Assembly: GCA_946902985.2 (NCBI GenBank)
Contig: OX336399.1
Location: 163,166,911 to 163,230,910, forward strand
Length of the DNA: 64,000 bases
Direction of reading: 5' to 3'
From: Meconema thalassinum
Taxonomy: Eukaryota > Arthropoda > Insecta > Orthoptera > Tettigoniidae
Part shown: piece by piece, positions 10,150 to 20,510 of the stretch
Layout: every line of letters begins with the position of its first letter
How positions within the stretch are numbered: the stretch's first letter is position 1
Notes under the pieces: model-generated
What the model saw: the letters and a program-made list of their open reading frames with translations, nothing else
The model's database searches: none
Told to the model about the DNA's origin: nothing
Made by a program: the position numbers and the translations under genes

Positions 10150-10903
10150 CACTGAAGAAAATGGAAATTGCAACACCATGAAGGCAATGGTCGTTTGTGT
10201 TGATTTTCAAGATATGGAACAATGCCATGTAGGTATGTAAACGATCAAAGTTTCAGACCCATTGGATCGTTGCTATAGGTCTCCCCACGTGATTGGTCGC
10301 GGAGGAATCAACTCCAGTATACGGACTCGGGTGTAGCGTAGTTGACTTGCAGTCTGTGCAGTGAAGTGTTCCCCGTCAAACATGCCTCGACGACCGAGAA
10401 GAGCACGCTATCAACAACTGTCGCCGTTTGCGAGGGCTCGGATAATTGGGCTGTGTGAGGCTGGATTTTCGCTAAGGACTGTCTCTGCACATGTTGGCCA
10501 ACAGGCATCTACGGTACAACGTGTATCGTAGCAGTGGTCAAATAAAGGTACCCACAATCGTAGACCTGGCACAGGCCCAGCGCGACAGACAACTGTGAGA
10601 GAGGATCACCGAATCATTAGGATGGCCCGGATGGAACCCCATGCAGCAGCAGCGCAAATTCGAGCAGCTGTGGCACCCCACGTTACACAACAAACAGTTG
10701 GTAATCGCCTGCATGCAGCTGCCTTACGATCTCGTGTCCCTGCAGAAGGTGTTCCATTGACCCCACAACAGCGACGTGCAAGGCTGGTCTGGTGTCGAGA
10801 ACGGCATAGAGTCGTCTTTAGTGATGAATCGCGTCCTGCATGTTCAATTGCAGCAATGTAGCACCACTCCTTCAGGGTGTTGCAATTTCCATTTTCTTCA
10901 GTG
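10150..10903 (+). mobile_element. Short Tc1-like transposon
   Basis: Ends are near-perfect inverted repeats (CACTGAAGAAAATGGAAATT and onward, about 40 bp), flanked by TA at 10148-10149 and 10904-10905. At 754 bp it is about half of a normal Tc1 element and carries a deleted transposase gene, so it could only move with transposase supplied elsewhere. Confidence 0.9.
10383..10860 (+). pseudogene. Tc1-like transposase, internally deleted
   Basis: ATG at 10383 opens MPRRPRRARYQQLSPFARA with the paired helix-turn-helix N-terminus (RIIGLCEAGFSLRTVSAHVG). An in-frame TAG near 10530 interrupts it, then WSNKGTHNRRPGTGPARQTT and VREDHRIIRMARMEPHAAAA follow. VVFSDESR, the first catalytic aspartate block after the linker, is joined directly to a stop-bearing tail. 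Most of the DDE domain has been deleted and the residual product ends at 10860. Confidence 0.85.
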
Positions 10904-10905
10904 TA

Positions 10906-11319
10906 TATCTTCTCAAATCTCAATGATTTCGTCTCTACGTATCGTATCTCGTTAAAATTCTTTTAATGACGGAGATATTATTTTATTTAGCGCTATTTCA
11001 AAAAATTAGTCTTGGAGACTCGTGAACTACAAAGTGAACTATCCGCACGCGACTTATCGGGAGTACAAAGTATATCAATTCTCCTGATGTAGCATGCCAG
11101 ATGCTACTTCTATGGGACAAGATTTTAACAAGCTGTTTCCGGGTTAATAAAATATCATGGTGTACTTTCTCATACTTCTTTCGATTATTCACGTAAACTC
11201 AGTATCCGAAAGTTGTATTCTTGATCTTTTTTTTTCTTCAAGTAAGCAGTTCGCATCAGTAAACTAATTTGGAAACATTATGTGAAGCCCAACCGTAAAT
11301 GAAAGGGGGAGTGTCATAC
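10906..11319. other. Start of eL42 intron 3, nothing recognised
   Basis: Sequence immediately downstream (on the minus strand) of eL42 exon 3. It is AT-rich with no repeat ends or reading frames. The terminal eL42 exon, expected to encode about GQMIQF plus stop, was not seen here or further left. Confidence 0.4.
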
Positions 11320-11436
11320 CTTCCTCTTCTTGTCTCCACCCAACTCAAAATGTTTGCAGCGCTTCAAGGGAACTTGTTTACGGAACTTGCAATCTGTGCA
11401 CTCCATCCTCAGCACGATCTTTTTGGTTGTCTTCGC
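11320..11436 (-). CDS. RpL36A: Ribosomal protein eL42 (RPL36A), exon 3
   Basis: Thirty-nine codons between a clear acceptor (TCTCTCTTTCAG, AG at 11438-11437) and donor (AAG followed by GTATGA, GT at 11319-11318). The peptide runs [20 protein letters not shown], then [19 protein letters not shown], the conserved C-terminal half of eL42. It contains the second zinc-ligand pair (C-T-D-C) and the [10 protein letters not shown] block. Phase is 0 on both sides, and it continues exactly from exon 2 at 31855. Only the last residues (GQMIQF in other insects) are missing, on an exon not found in this window. The protein sits at the ribosomal E site. Confidence 0.97.
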
Positions 11437-11794
11437 CTGAAAGAGAGAGAAAAAAAAACGCACATTAGATTGGGAAGGAACGGCTTGCTGATTGAGCTTT
11501 GATCACCAATTACAACTCATAGCCCCTACTTGTACAATATGTCCCAATACCTTCATCATATTAAATTGTTTGGATTATTGTAACACCTTGAGTGTGTAAT
11601 CTTGCTTGCACTTGCATGGAACCCTAGCTTCATTCAATATCATACCCACCAACTTTCCAAATGACTCATCAATAAAAAAAAAGATAACATTGAACGAGAT
11701 ACAAGAGATACAATCGTATGCTAAAATTTTCTAAACTACTGAAATTAGACAAGATACCTTTTCAAATGATGAAAAATAAATCAGGAAATGATAG

Positions 11795-12330
11795 ATGTTT
11801 ACTCCGCTGACCATAACCCACCCACCATCCACTTTTGAATGACAACTTATAAATAATAATAATAATGTTATTGGTTTTACATCCCTTTTAACTACACTGG
11901 CTTTTAGATACGTCGGGGTGCCGGAATTTTGCCCCGAAGTGGATCTTTAACGTGCCAGTAAATGTACTGACACGGCTCCCTCGCATTTGCACACCCTCAA
12001 ATGCCAGCTGACTGCGCCAGGTTTCGAACCTGCAACCTTGGACTCAGCAAGCGAGAATGTTACCCCTGAGCCACGCAGCCAGACACACACACACAACTTA
12101 TAAAAAAAAACAGTCAGCCACTATTCGTGAATTATGCACAAGTACAGTGTTGCCATCCTCAACGAAACGCCACCCATACGGTACTAATTGTAGCGAGTTC
12201 TGTGAGGAGTTCAAATTAAGGGAACAATGGTATTGACAATGGTTACAGCCTAACACGTCCAATCCATTGGTCACAGCCTAACAGTAGTGCTGCATGACAT
12301 ATCACTCCCTCGTAACTTTTCTAATTTACA
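11795..12330 (-). repeat. Promoter-like dispersed repeat, copy 1 (reverse)
   Basis: Reverse-strand copy of the family described at 16495-16915. GATGTTTACTCCGCTG and CATAACCCACCCACC (about 11808-11835) match the transcribed-side core. A SINE at 11855-12093 splits it, and sequence after the SINE continues with CATACGGTACTA-type blocks and repeated ATTGGTC motifs (near 12250-12275). Confidence 0.5.
11855..12093 (-). mobile_element. tRNA-derived SINE
   Basis: Flanked by the 12-bp duplication ACAACTTATAAA (about 11843-11854 and 12094-12105). On the reverse strand the head reads GGCTGCGTGGCTCAGGGGTA (A box), then a B box GGTTCGAAACC (near 12020-12031), body and an (ATT)n tail (11855-11865 on the plus strand). 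A CA-repeat sits at the 5' end. Confidence 0.88.
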
Positions 12331-12339
12331 AAAATTAAT

Positions 12340-13320
12340 GAAAATACCTGTAGTAATGGTCATGAAAAAACCTGGATATGATGTAGTAATAATTATATGA
12401 TTACTCCTCTGCTGTCTATAACCCACCCACCGTCCCAAATAGGATCATGACTTTGATAGATAATAATAATAATATCGTATGGCTTCGGGTGCCTGGTGCA
12501 AGCTTTGTTATTTGACACCCAAAGGGTAGCTTACATGACGAATTTCAGCGTTCATTGAAGCACTATGAAAGTCGAGGAGGTTAGATATATAATCTCCTTG
12601 AACACTATAGCGCTTTCTAGTAGAGAAATGGGTTCTTTGACATGCCAACATCGTATGGCATGGTCGTAATTTTTGCCGCCTTTCAAAAACCACTTACCAC
12701 GGCCAGGAGCGAACCTGCAAGCTTGGGGTTAGTAGACCGACACGTTGACCACTCACCCACCGTGGTAAGCTGACTTTGATAGATCTAATTCCTCTTCTCC
12801 GCCATTAATTATGCACTAGCACAGTATTGCCAACCCCGCACTTAAGGTTTTGAATACACGTGGTACCGTTAAAAACAAAATAGCATCGAGTTCACTTGAC
12901 AGTGCGCTGAGTTTGAACCAGTTCGCAACGGATTGTGTAAGCTGTCTCATTACTGTAAGTAATTTCAATCGGCGTTCACTGAGAGGAGCGTTTCTGTTTT
13001 GTTTTCTCCACATTGAATGTGTGTTATTCTGTCGCCCCCCCCCCGTAATAATTCCTGTTCTTTCAAGAATAATTTTCATCCAGACAACCTAACCAAGTAG
13101 CGAGCAGTGGTATAGTCCAGACAGTCGGCAAATCTCGGTACAGAAGATTGCGGCAAAAATGAAGTAGACACCATTGACTAATACAAGCATTATTTACAAA
13201 CACAAATAATACACAATAGCCCAATTAATCTTTTTTCACATAATTATGTTACGTGTGTCGTCTGGTGTATTTTGTATCGGATATGTTGGCCACTACTAAC
13301 GTCATGTGTGCGCCTCGTTG
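12340..13320 (-). repeat. Promoter-like dispersed repeat, copy 2 (reverse)
   Basis: Reverse-strand copy. CCTCTGCTGTCTATAACCC and ACCCACCGTCCCAAATAGG (12403-12443) match the core. After the SINE at 12462-12770, GCCAACCCCGCACTTAAGG matches the GGGGTTGGCA block, and near 13265-13290 GTATTTTGTATCGGATATGT matches the outer block seen in the other copies. Confidence 0.55.
12462..12770 (-). mobile_element. tRNA-derived SINE
   Basis: A 309-bp insert with the 14-bp duplication TGACTTTGATAGAT (12448-12461 and 12771-12784). Reverse strand: A-box-like TGAGTGGTCAACGTGTCGG, B box GGTTCGCTCC (near 12706-12716), and an (ATT)n tail at 12462-12473. It shares the ATCGTATGGCTTC segment with the SINE at 5823-6249. 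Confidence 0.88.
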
Positions 13321-14134
13321 CGAGCGCTTGCTGCAGCAGTTTCACATACTAAATACGCTGCCGAACATGGCTGTGGTTGTTAAATAAACAATATATAAAA
13401 CACATATTTACGCGATTTAGATGAAAGAAGGTATGTACTGTAAAAGCCACGTTCTGGTCTCATTCAGAATAAATGCAATTAGGGAGTGCTATATTCATGT
13501 TCGAAGTCTCTTCGGCAAAATACAAATCGGAACTATGATAGAATATTCGCTAGTCGCAGGGCAACCTGCAGCAGCTCGTTATGGCACAAATTTGAAAGAG
13601 AATATCTTGGAACGTTAAAATAAAATATTGTAGTTCAACCGTAGAAACACATTACAATTCAGTAAATTTTAAGGAAAAAACATTAAGTTGCCAGGTATGA
13701 AATAGCGTATCAATTCTGTTGAGGACAGGTTAGGTGTGGGTACACCACAATTGTTCTCATATGCAAGAACCCACACAAACTGGCACACTACAGTCGAGTG
13801 AGAGACATGTATGAAGGCGGGTAAGCACAGAGATATGACATACTTCCTAGCCAACAGGAGCAGTTGGTAGTTTCTCTTCCTCAAGTGCAGTTCATGGCTG
13901 ATTATCAAATGTGCAGAGGTAAAAAGCCCTTTTCAAGTAAAATAAATTGAGGAAAACCTTACAAAAGAAATGAACATAATCCATCAATTAGCAAAATGTA
14001 TGGTTACATACTTATGCCAATAATTGTCAAAATAAAAATAAATTTAACAGAGTTATTTCATTTTTCAGCAGTGCCAACATTAGTTTGGTTCTTAGTTTGA
14101 AAGTGGTGAACGCAGAATACGGCTGTACAGACAA
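13321..14134. other. Intronic stretch, nothing recognised
   Basis: No transposon ends, coding similarity or RNA structure was identified. Reading frames here are short and unlike known families. Confidence 0.4.
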
Positions 14135-14435
14135 ACAAACCTAACCTGGTGTTTATGCCCCAGACCCCCTTGCTTGTAGTACAAGCAGTAATTTTCGTCC
14201 AGACAGTCGTCTAACCTATACTCTCTATTTCGAATGTAAGAACCTGAAGTATTTGGTGGGAACCATATAAAATGGCCACCGCGGGCTCCTATTGGCTGGA
14301 TTTTGACAGCTGGCGCCACATGTTGCCAGCGCATTGTTCATTCATTCACTTGTTAACCCCTGTCTGTGTCGGAGTTCCTTTCATTGTCATCGTTTCGTTT
14401 TAACACCGAGCTTTAATATTTTTTAGCTTCCATTT
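14135..14435 (+). repeat. Unclassified dispersed repeat, promoter-like copy A
   Basis: Begins with a GC-rich block (AACCTAACCTGG...GCCCCAGACCCCCTTGC) that also occurs at 23095-23160 and, inverted, at 23475-23545. Then follow GTAAGAACCTG, AAAATGGCC, CTATTGGCTGGATTTTGACA and CACATGTTGCCAGCGCATTG, which recur at 38483-38695. The ATGGCC and inverted CCAAT (ATTGG) motifs look promoter-like. No protein is seen. Confidence 0.5.
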
Positions 14436-14615
14436 TTACTTCGTTATTTCTTTTATAGTACGTCAATAAGTTGCAAATCATTCATTTGTCCATTTCGACA
14501 TCAAACTTTGAATAATATTTTCATGGTTAGCCTTGTTTGTTCAATTCAAATTTAAATAAACTTAATTTGCACAATACAGAAAATGGTAACACAGAAGATA
14601 TCAGAAATTGATATA

Positions 14616-15961
14616 CAGGGTCTTTATTTTTGCTTGGCAAGGACATTCTCGCTTACGCGCTCCGCAGTGACAGCTCAGTTCCCGACTGCCGCACGTGCGT
14701 ACAGACGGCAGAATATGGTGCTGAAAATGTTCCCCATCCGCTGCCAAACATTAATGGCATCTCCTTATGAAGTTTCCGGTTACTCCGATCAATTTAGCTT
14801 CAGTAAGGAAATAACGACATTTACGTCTATTTTTATTGTTTACTGAACCTTTACATTTGAATCTCTTATCCAGCTGTCTTACTGTCCGATTTATAGGAAT
14901 GGGTCCCCCTGGAAATCTCGCTCGAAACTTTTGTCTTGTTCTAGCACACGATTTCCTGTACTTTATGTACGTATTGTGCAGATATACACGTTCACGTAAC
15001 GAATATTTTACATAAGGCATTACAGCACTACACACAATCACTATAAAACACTACACAATACGATATACAGTACCGGTACACAGAAAATGAAAATCCACAG
15101 CCTGCTTCCAGTCTCCGACCGGGTCAGGAATGGAATGAATGAAGCCCCCATCTAGCGGCGAGGATATGAACTGTGCCGGCTGCCGAGGCCTAACGCACTC
15201 CTCTGGGGCAATGATTAAATGAATGACAGATGGAATGAAATGATAGTGGAGAGTGTTGCTGGAATGAAATTTTGACAGGGAAAACCGGAGAACCCGGAGA
15301 AAAACCTGTCTGCCTCCGTTTTGTCCAGCACAGATCTCACATGGAGTGACCGGGATTTGAACCACGGACCCAGTGGTGAGAGGCCGGCGTGCTGCCGCCT
15401 AAGCCACGGAGGCTTCAGTACCGGTACACAGAAGCTTTATAAAAGACTGAAACACCCAATTAGCTCAGAGCTCGGACGTCTACAAAAGAGCGAGAGAATA
15501 CGGCTGGTGAACACGCGCCAACCTTGCCCGCGACCGGCGGCCAAGGTCGAGCGAAGGCCTGCATAATAGGCCTACGTGCCGCTCATAACGTGCGCTAAAA
15601 CATGACAAACGTTTCAAATGACATTTCCAGGGAGACCCATTCCTATAAATCGGACAATAAATCAATTGGCTAAGAGATTCAAATGTAGAGGTTCAGTAAA
15701 CAATAAAAATAGACGTAAATGTCATTCCCTTACTGAAGCTAAATTAACCAGAGTAACCGGAAACTTCATAAGGAGATGCCGGTAATGTTTGGCAGCGGAT
15801 GGGGAATATTTTCAGCATCTACTGTAACCATGATGAGTGAAAATGCATGATACTGATTTTCAGCACCGTATTCTGCCGTCTGTACGCACGCCCCGCAGCC
15901 GGGAACCGAGCTGCCACTGGCGGAGCGAGAATGTCCTTGCCAAGCAAAAATAAAGACCCTG
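14616..15961. mobile_element. TA-flanked foldback element with transposase N-terminus in its arms
   Basis: The ends read CAGGGTCTTTATTTTTGCTT in both directions and TA lies outside each (14614-14615, 15962-15963). Arms of about 350 bp (14616-14970 and 15600-15961) are inverted copies. Each arm encodes toward the centre a short peptide PIPINRTVRQLDKRFKCKGS followed by NNKNRRKC, the helix-turn-helix start of a mariner-related transposase (DUF4817-like; remembered, not searched). The right arm has extra duplicated sequence near 15800-15850. A SINE occupies 15086-15415. Confidence 0.75.
15086..15415 (-). mobile_element. tRNA-derived SINE, copy of 36603-36935
   Basis: Flanked by an 18-bp perfect duplication CAGTACCGGTACACAGAA (15068-15085 and 15416-15433). 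Reverse strand: A box TGGCTTAGGCGGCAGCACG, B box GGTTCAAATCCC, body with CTAGATGGGGGCTTCATTC and tail GGATTTTCATTTTC. The long perfect duplication and high similarity to the plus-strand copy suggest a young insertion. Confidence 0.93.
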
Positions 15962-16264
15962 TAGAAGATTAGGTCTTCAAAACAATGTCTTTAAAATGGT
16001 CTGCTCTGTGTGGTGACATGTGCCCCCGTAACGCTGCGAAACGCAGAAAAAAACGATAACAATTCAGAAGAGGTAGGCTACTTCCCGCTCCAAAATATTA
16101 AAAGTGCAGTTTAGTCAATCCTCCCTTTTCATCACTTTTAACATAGGCTAGCTTATTGAAAATATATCATTTATGATTAAAATAACTTTCTGGGAGTCCT
16201 AGCGAGTTCATTTGTTTCAATTCCCACTGCCTACTCTGGAAATATAATTGCTTTTTACGTAAAG

Positions 16265-16462
16265 TAAGGAGGATACACGAGACGAAGTGGGAAGGAAAGA
16301 CACCGAGAGACAGGTGGCAGAAGGGGGTGGAAGAAAGCGTGAAGAAGAGAGGAGAAGACTGGACAAGGGTGGAGGCTGAGAGATGGTGGGAAGACAGAAG
16401 ACATTGGAGAGGCTTGTGTTCCAAACAGACCCGGCCAGTGGCTGGAAACTGTGCAAGATGAT
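16265..16462 (+). mobile_element. 5'-truncated LINE 3' end
   Basis: About 200 bp matching the 3' end of the LINE at 6260-6665: in broken frame RWQKGVEESVKKRGEDWTRV, AERWWEDRRHWRGLCSKQTR, then GGAAACTGTGCAAGATGAT. This is a typical dead-on-arrival copy. Confidence 0.8.
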
Positions 16463-16494
16463 TTAAGCATTTTTGGTCGTGTTCATTTGAATAT

Positions 16495-16915
16495 CGTCCA
16501 CCATTTTACATCGACGGTGGACACTACGACATACGTGACATGTTGCCAACATGAAATAAAAGCCAAAACCATTGGCCAGGATAAAGATTGATGTGCGACT
16601 TCCCCACTGTGCTAACAAAAACCAGGGGTGTTATCTGTTAGCTAGGGCTACACAACCACAATTGGTCTGGATGAATATATTGGTCTAGACAAAACTATTG
16701 GTCTGCCGGATGCGATATAGTACCAAATGCGTGGGGTTGGCATTACCGACTGTGAGAAAGATAGTCGTCAGACCTTCGATTTCAACTATATAAGTTGTGT
16801 TGCTGTTAGGGCGGCATGGTGCGTCTACGACAGCGGAGCAGTGAACATCTACTCAATCCTCTCCAGATATTCTCCCAACTATTAATTCAGGTACTTGCAG
16901 TTTTTAATTTTTTTT
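16495..16915 (+). repeat. Promoter-like dispersed repeat, copy 3 (forward arm of a palindrome)
   Basis: The best forward copy of an unclassified family. In order: TGTTGCCAACATG, CCAAAACCATTGGCCAGGAT, three ATTGGTCTG boxes, GCCGGATGCGATATAGTACC, GTGGGGTTGGCATTACCGAC, TTTCAACTATATAAGTTGTG (a good TATA box, 16779-16798), a segment with GACAGCGGAGCAG and CTCCAGATATTC, then CAGGTACTTG, a splice-donor-like end near 16888. A second, inverted copy starts after a centre near 16930, giving a head-to-head palindrome. No coding sequence is seen. Confidence 0.6.
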
Positions 16916-17394
16916 ATCTAAAGGTTTGACTAAACTGCACCGCCATCGGCCAATAGATGTTTTCTCCTCCGCTGTCTGTGACTCACCCAGCCTTCCCAAA
17001 TATGAACACAGACTTACATAGGCATACCTGCCAACTTTTGAAAAGGGCTATCAGTAAAACTCACGCGCGACAAAAAATTTAACGATTTTCGACATACCCC
17101 GGCTTGACGAAAATAATAATACTTCTGGGCAACAAAATACAATAATTCATGCTTTAAACAGGATATTTCAATGAAATCATATCTACTTACATGATTTGTA
17201 GATGAACATAACAATCAAGAAGAAATCGATGTTAATCAGCAGCAGGCGTGGTGAATATTGGTTTGGAGCATACATAACAGGACTTCCTTGATAAATTAAG
17301 CCGATATACGATATTTGAAAAAGGTTTTACACAATAAAACTTGTTTAACGTAACACAGGCAAGAAATAATATAATACACACTGCAAATCACATG

Positions 17395-19536
17395 CTAGTT
17401 CGACTTTAAAGTCATGGTTGTGGCCTTTTTAGCTTCCAGCAAAAAGTCTTGAGAAAATGCTTTGTCATAACAGGGACCAGAACTCCTGGTCTTCAAAATA
17501 GAAATAGACTCCAGAGATTCATTGGACATGGATGACCTGAACTGTGTTCTATTTTTCTTCACAAGGCTGAAAACACGTTCACATTCTGCATTGCTATGGG
17601 GTATGGTGAGAATAGAGAGCATTACTCTAGAAATTCGGTTATACTTAAGAAGTCCATCGGCTCCACGAATTCTTGATATTTGTGCCCAACTGGAATCACT
17701 TGCAGCATCTTGATGTGCAGCCAAAGTGTCATCTACCTGAAGAGCTGTAAACTGCCTCTGAAGCTCATTCACCACCTCATCGGTAGTTTCATTCTCTTCC
17801 TTGCATAACATGATAGGAAACTTTTCCAAGAAAAAACGAACGGAAGAAAACTGTGCATCTTCAATTTTGTCTAACCTAGCAACTTGAGCATTCTTTAGCA
17901 CGTCATCCTTGAGTGGAAACTTGTTGATGATGTAGTCACAGGCAGTACAAAAGTAGTTTCTCACTGATGAAAAGAAAAGGGATTTATCTGTATCCTGGAG
18001 ATCATTCACTATGTTCGAAGTTTGAATGCCAATAACTAACTCATCATCACTTCTTTGATTTTGAATCAAGTTGTACTCAACTTCAAGCAATGAGGAGCTT
18101 TTGACAATTTTGGGCTTAACAAACTTGGTGAACAGCTGCTTTAGCAAATCCATTAGAAGTTCTAATAACAAGTGAACTTGTGGGGAAGAAGTCTGAAGGG
18201 CAACATTCAATTTGTCAAATACAGGAATAGTCACATGAAGAAAAGTGCAAAAGGCCTTGTTCAAGTTTGAGGACAGGAACATAAACAATTTTTCCTCACG
18301 AGTTGTAGCAGAAGTCTTATTTTTTAGGATGGGTTTGTCACATTTGGAAGAATATGCTATTCTTTTAGGGGCATGTGTAGTAGCAGAATCAAGAATTCTC
18401 TTCTTCTGATACTCTTTGGATCCACTTTGTTCAACTTTAGGTATTCTGAAAGATGTCAAGCTTGTGGAAATGTTTTGGGTACATAATATTACTTCCTCCT
18501 TGAAGAAAGAAAGAAGAGGATCCCACTGGTCCAGTAGTCTATCCAAACATCTGCCTAAAGATAACCACCTAGTACATACATGCTTCAGAATTTTCTTTGC
18601 TTCCTTATTGTGCAAGTTCTGAAATTTCTGAAGGCGTTCTTTTCTCTTTACACTCTTCTCTAAGAAATAAAATATATCTACAAGGATCTCATCCACTTTA
18701 ACTGGTAATCTTCCAGCACCTTTTTCAGCTGCTAGATTAATCAGGTGGCAAATGCACCCTATGATGGCAATACCTGGTTGAACTTCCTTCAGAACTGCTG
18801 AAACCCCATTTTTGTGTCCTATCATAACAGGAGCATTGTCGGAGCAGAAAGCCACACAGTTTTCAATTGGTATATTATGAGAACTCAGCTGTGATAACAT
18901 CAGGTTACCTATGTTTCGCCCTGTTGAGTCCCCGTCCAACGCTGGTATGGATAGCACAGTGCTCACTACTTTTTCCTGCCGAACATCATAGAATGTAACA
19001 ACAATAGGATACAACTTGGCATTCGTATCATTGCTTCCATCCGTTGCCAAAGAAAATGGTCCGTTCTGAAGGCACTTAACAACTTCAGATGATGCATTTT
19101 TTGCCATTTTATTTACAATGCACGTCGTTTTCGTGCGACCACAACTATATTTCTTTGCAACTTCTGATGTGGGAAACATCTTCTTAAATAAAGCGCCAGC
19201 ATGATCAGCCGCACTTAAGGGCACATTGTGTTCCACCAAAAAGGAAGTAAACAGACACTCGGCCCTAATTACGTCACTGTCAACGTTACCAGCCTTGGCA
19301 AAAAAGGTGTTGATTTTCTTGCTATCTTCCTTCGATTTAACATAACTTATGTGTTTACCGCACTTCACATGATTACTTAAATCGTTTTTTCCACCATGAG
19401 CAATATTAATATCACACGCACATACCGTGCAAAAGGCAAATTTTTCTCCCTTTCTTGATTTTAGTATGCACGGAAAATCAACCGAGTATGATTCTTTAAA
19501 TGTCTGGAAGTACTGTTTCTTGTTGTATTTGTTCAT
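17395..19536 (-). CDS. hAT transposase, full length
   Basis: An uninterrupted 713-residue transposase that would excise and reinsert the surrounding element in the nucleus. A BED-type zinc finger is near residues 20-62 (C36, C39, H56, H62; FAFCTVCACDINI...NHVKCGKH). The RNase-H-like catalytic core has D166 in FSLATDGSND, D233 in AFCSDNAPVM and E651 in SNAECERVFS. The last lies in the C-terminal dimerisation (hATC) region, which continues NRTQFRSSMSNESLESISIL. CHLINLAAEKG and TRWLSLGRCL are conserved insertion-domain motifs. Length is normal for the family. ATG at 19536 is the first in frame and precedes the zinc finger. No frameshift or premature stop is seen. The family (Ac versus Buster-like) was not determined. 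Confidence 0.93.
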   Translation of the reverse strand: MNKYNKKQYFQTFKESYSVDFPCILKSRKGEKFAFCTVCACDINIAHGGKNDLSNHVKCGKHISYVKSKEDSKKINTFFAKAGNVDSDVIRAECLFTSFLVEHNVPLSAADHAGALFKKMFPTSEVAKKYSCGRTKTTCIVNKMAKNASSEVVKCLQNGPFSLATDGSNDTNAKLYPIVVTFYDVRQEKVVSTVLSIPALDGDSTGRNIGNLMLSQLSSHNIPIENCVAFCSDNAPVMIGHKNGVSAVLKEVQPGIAIIGCICHLINLAAEKGAGRLPVKVDEILVDIFYFLEKSVKRKERLQKFQNLHNKEAKKILKHVCTRWLSLGRCLDRLLDQWDPLLSFFKEEVILCTQNISTSLTSFRIPKVEQSGSKEYQKKRILDSATTHAPKRIAYSSKCDKPILKNKTSATTREEKLFMFLSSNLNKAFCTFLHVTIPVFDKLNVALQTSSPQVHLLLELLMDLLKQLFTKFVKPKIVKSSSLLEVEYNLIQNQRSDDELVIGIQTSNIVNDLQDTDKSLFFSSVRNYFCTACDYIINKFPLKDDVLKNAQVARLDKIEDAQFSSVRFFLEKFPIMLCKEENETTDEVVNELQRQFTALQVDDTLAAHQDAASDSSWAQISRIRGADGLLKYNRISRVMLSILTIPHSNAECERVFSLVKKNRTQFRSSMSNESLESISILKTRSSGPCYDKAFSQDFLLEAKKATTMTLKSN

Positions 19537-20159
19537 TCTCGATATCTACTAAAACATCGAAAGGAACCTGGATCACTAAACGTCACATAAAATTATAACA
19601 TAAATCGCATAAAACACAGCCCACACTTCATTAAAACAAGTCAAAGCACACAAGTCAAATGAACACGACGCCAACCTCGTAAAGAAAGAATATGCACATG
19701 GTAGAGAGAAAAAAACACACACGTGGAACGAATGTAATTAGTCCAAGGAATACAGGAAACTGCGAAGCACGAAGATATAGCACAAAAACTCGAACACTTC
19801 ATTAATATATGCCATAACCTTAAAATACGAAAACATTCAAAGAACGCCAACTTCGCGAACAATAAACAACTCAACTCACGTGGTCAAAGAATATCGTTTA
19901 AATCGCAACGAGCGAACGTAGGGGAACAAAGAATTTGCGAAGCAGAGCGTGTTGACACCTAAGATTCACATGGAAGAACGGTTATCCCGGCTTCAAATTC
20001 AATTACAATGACGACACAAACATGACACGGTCAAAAGTACAAATCAACTCAAAGAACGAGTTATCGACTATCGCGGACTTGCCTTCGACCCACGCAAACA
20101 ATCGATTGTACGGAAGTGGGAGGGATTATCGAATGTTAATTATCGTTTCAAATTTTTGT

Positions 20160-20255
20160 CCGCGAAATCGTAAAATGACACCGTTCATCCGTAAAACCGT
20201 AAAATGCTGCAATTTCCGTAAATTTTACGGATAAACCGTAAAAGTTGGCAGGTAT
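20160..20255. repeat. hAT subterminal repeats
   Basis: Within 90 bp of the right end the motif CGTAAAA or its complement recurs (near 20167, 20190, 20198, 20218, 20228 and 20236), including the small palindrome GTAAATTTTACGG. Clusters of short subterminal repeats are binding sites for hAT transposases in well-studied elements. The role here is inferred. Confidence 0.6.
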
Positions 20256-20510
20256 GCATAGGCAAAATTCCAGCCGATTCGGCAATTTCAAGCATCATGT
20301 ACCGTATTGTCAACCCATGCATTCGGTACTATATCGCATCCGGCAGACCAGTGGTTTTCGCCTACAGCAATAACGGTCAGGTTGCGCGGCCTGCTGCGTT
20401 AGCTAATATAAACACCCCTGGATTTTGTCACGCACAGTGGGGGGGGGGGGTAGTCGCGCATGAATAATCTTTATCCAGGCCAATGGTTTTGTCTTTTATT
20501 TCATTATTAA

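Larger units (their letters stand above)
17024..20255 (-). mobile_element. Complete hAT transposon
   Basis: A 3.23-kb element. Both ends read ATACCTGCCAACTTTT inward. The flanks ACATAGGC (17016-17023) and GCATAGGC (20256-20263) form an 8-bp target duplication with one mismatch, as expected for hAT. The single gene at 17395-19536 is uninterrupted. The right subterminal region has repeated CCGTAAAA motifs. With intact ends and frame this is the best candidate for a recently active element in the window. Confidence 0.92.

Noticed and set aside
15350..15415. tRNA gene on the minus strand
   Set aside because: It has A and B boxes but no complete cloverleaf, and it is the head of a SINE bounded by an 18-bp duplication. 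The same applies to the other tRNA-like heads (7489, 12070, 12740, 36611, 45720).
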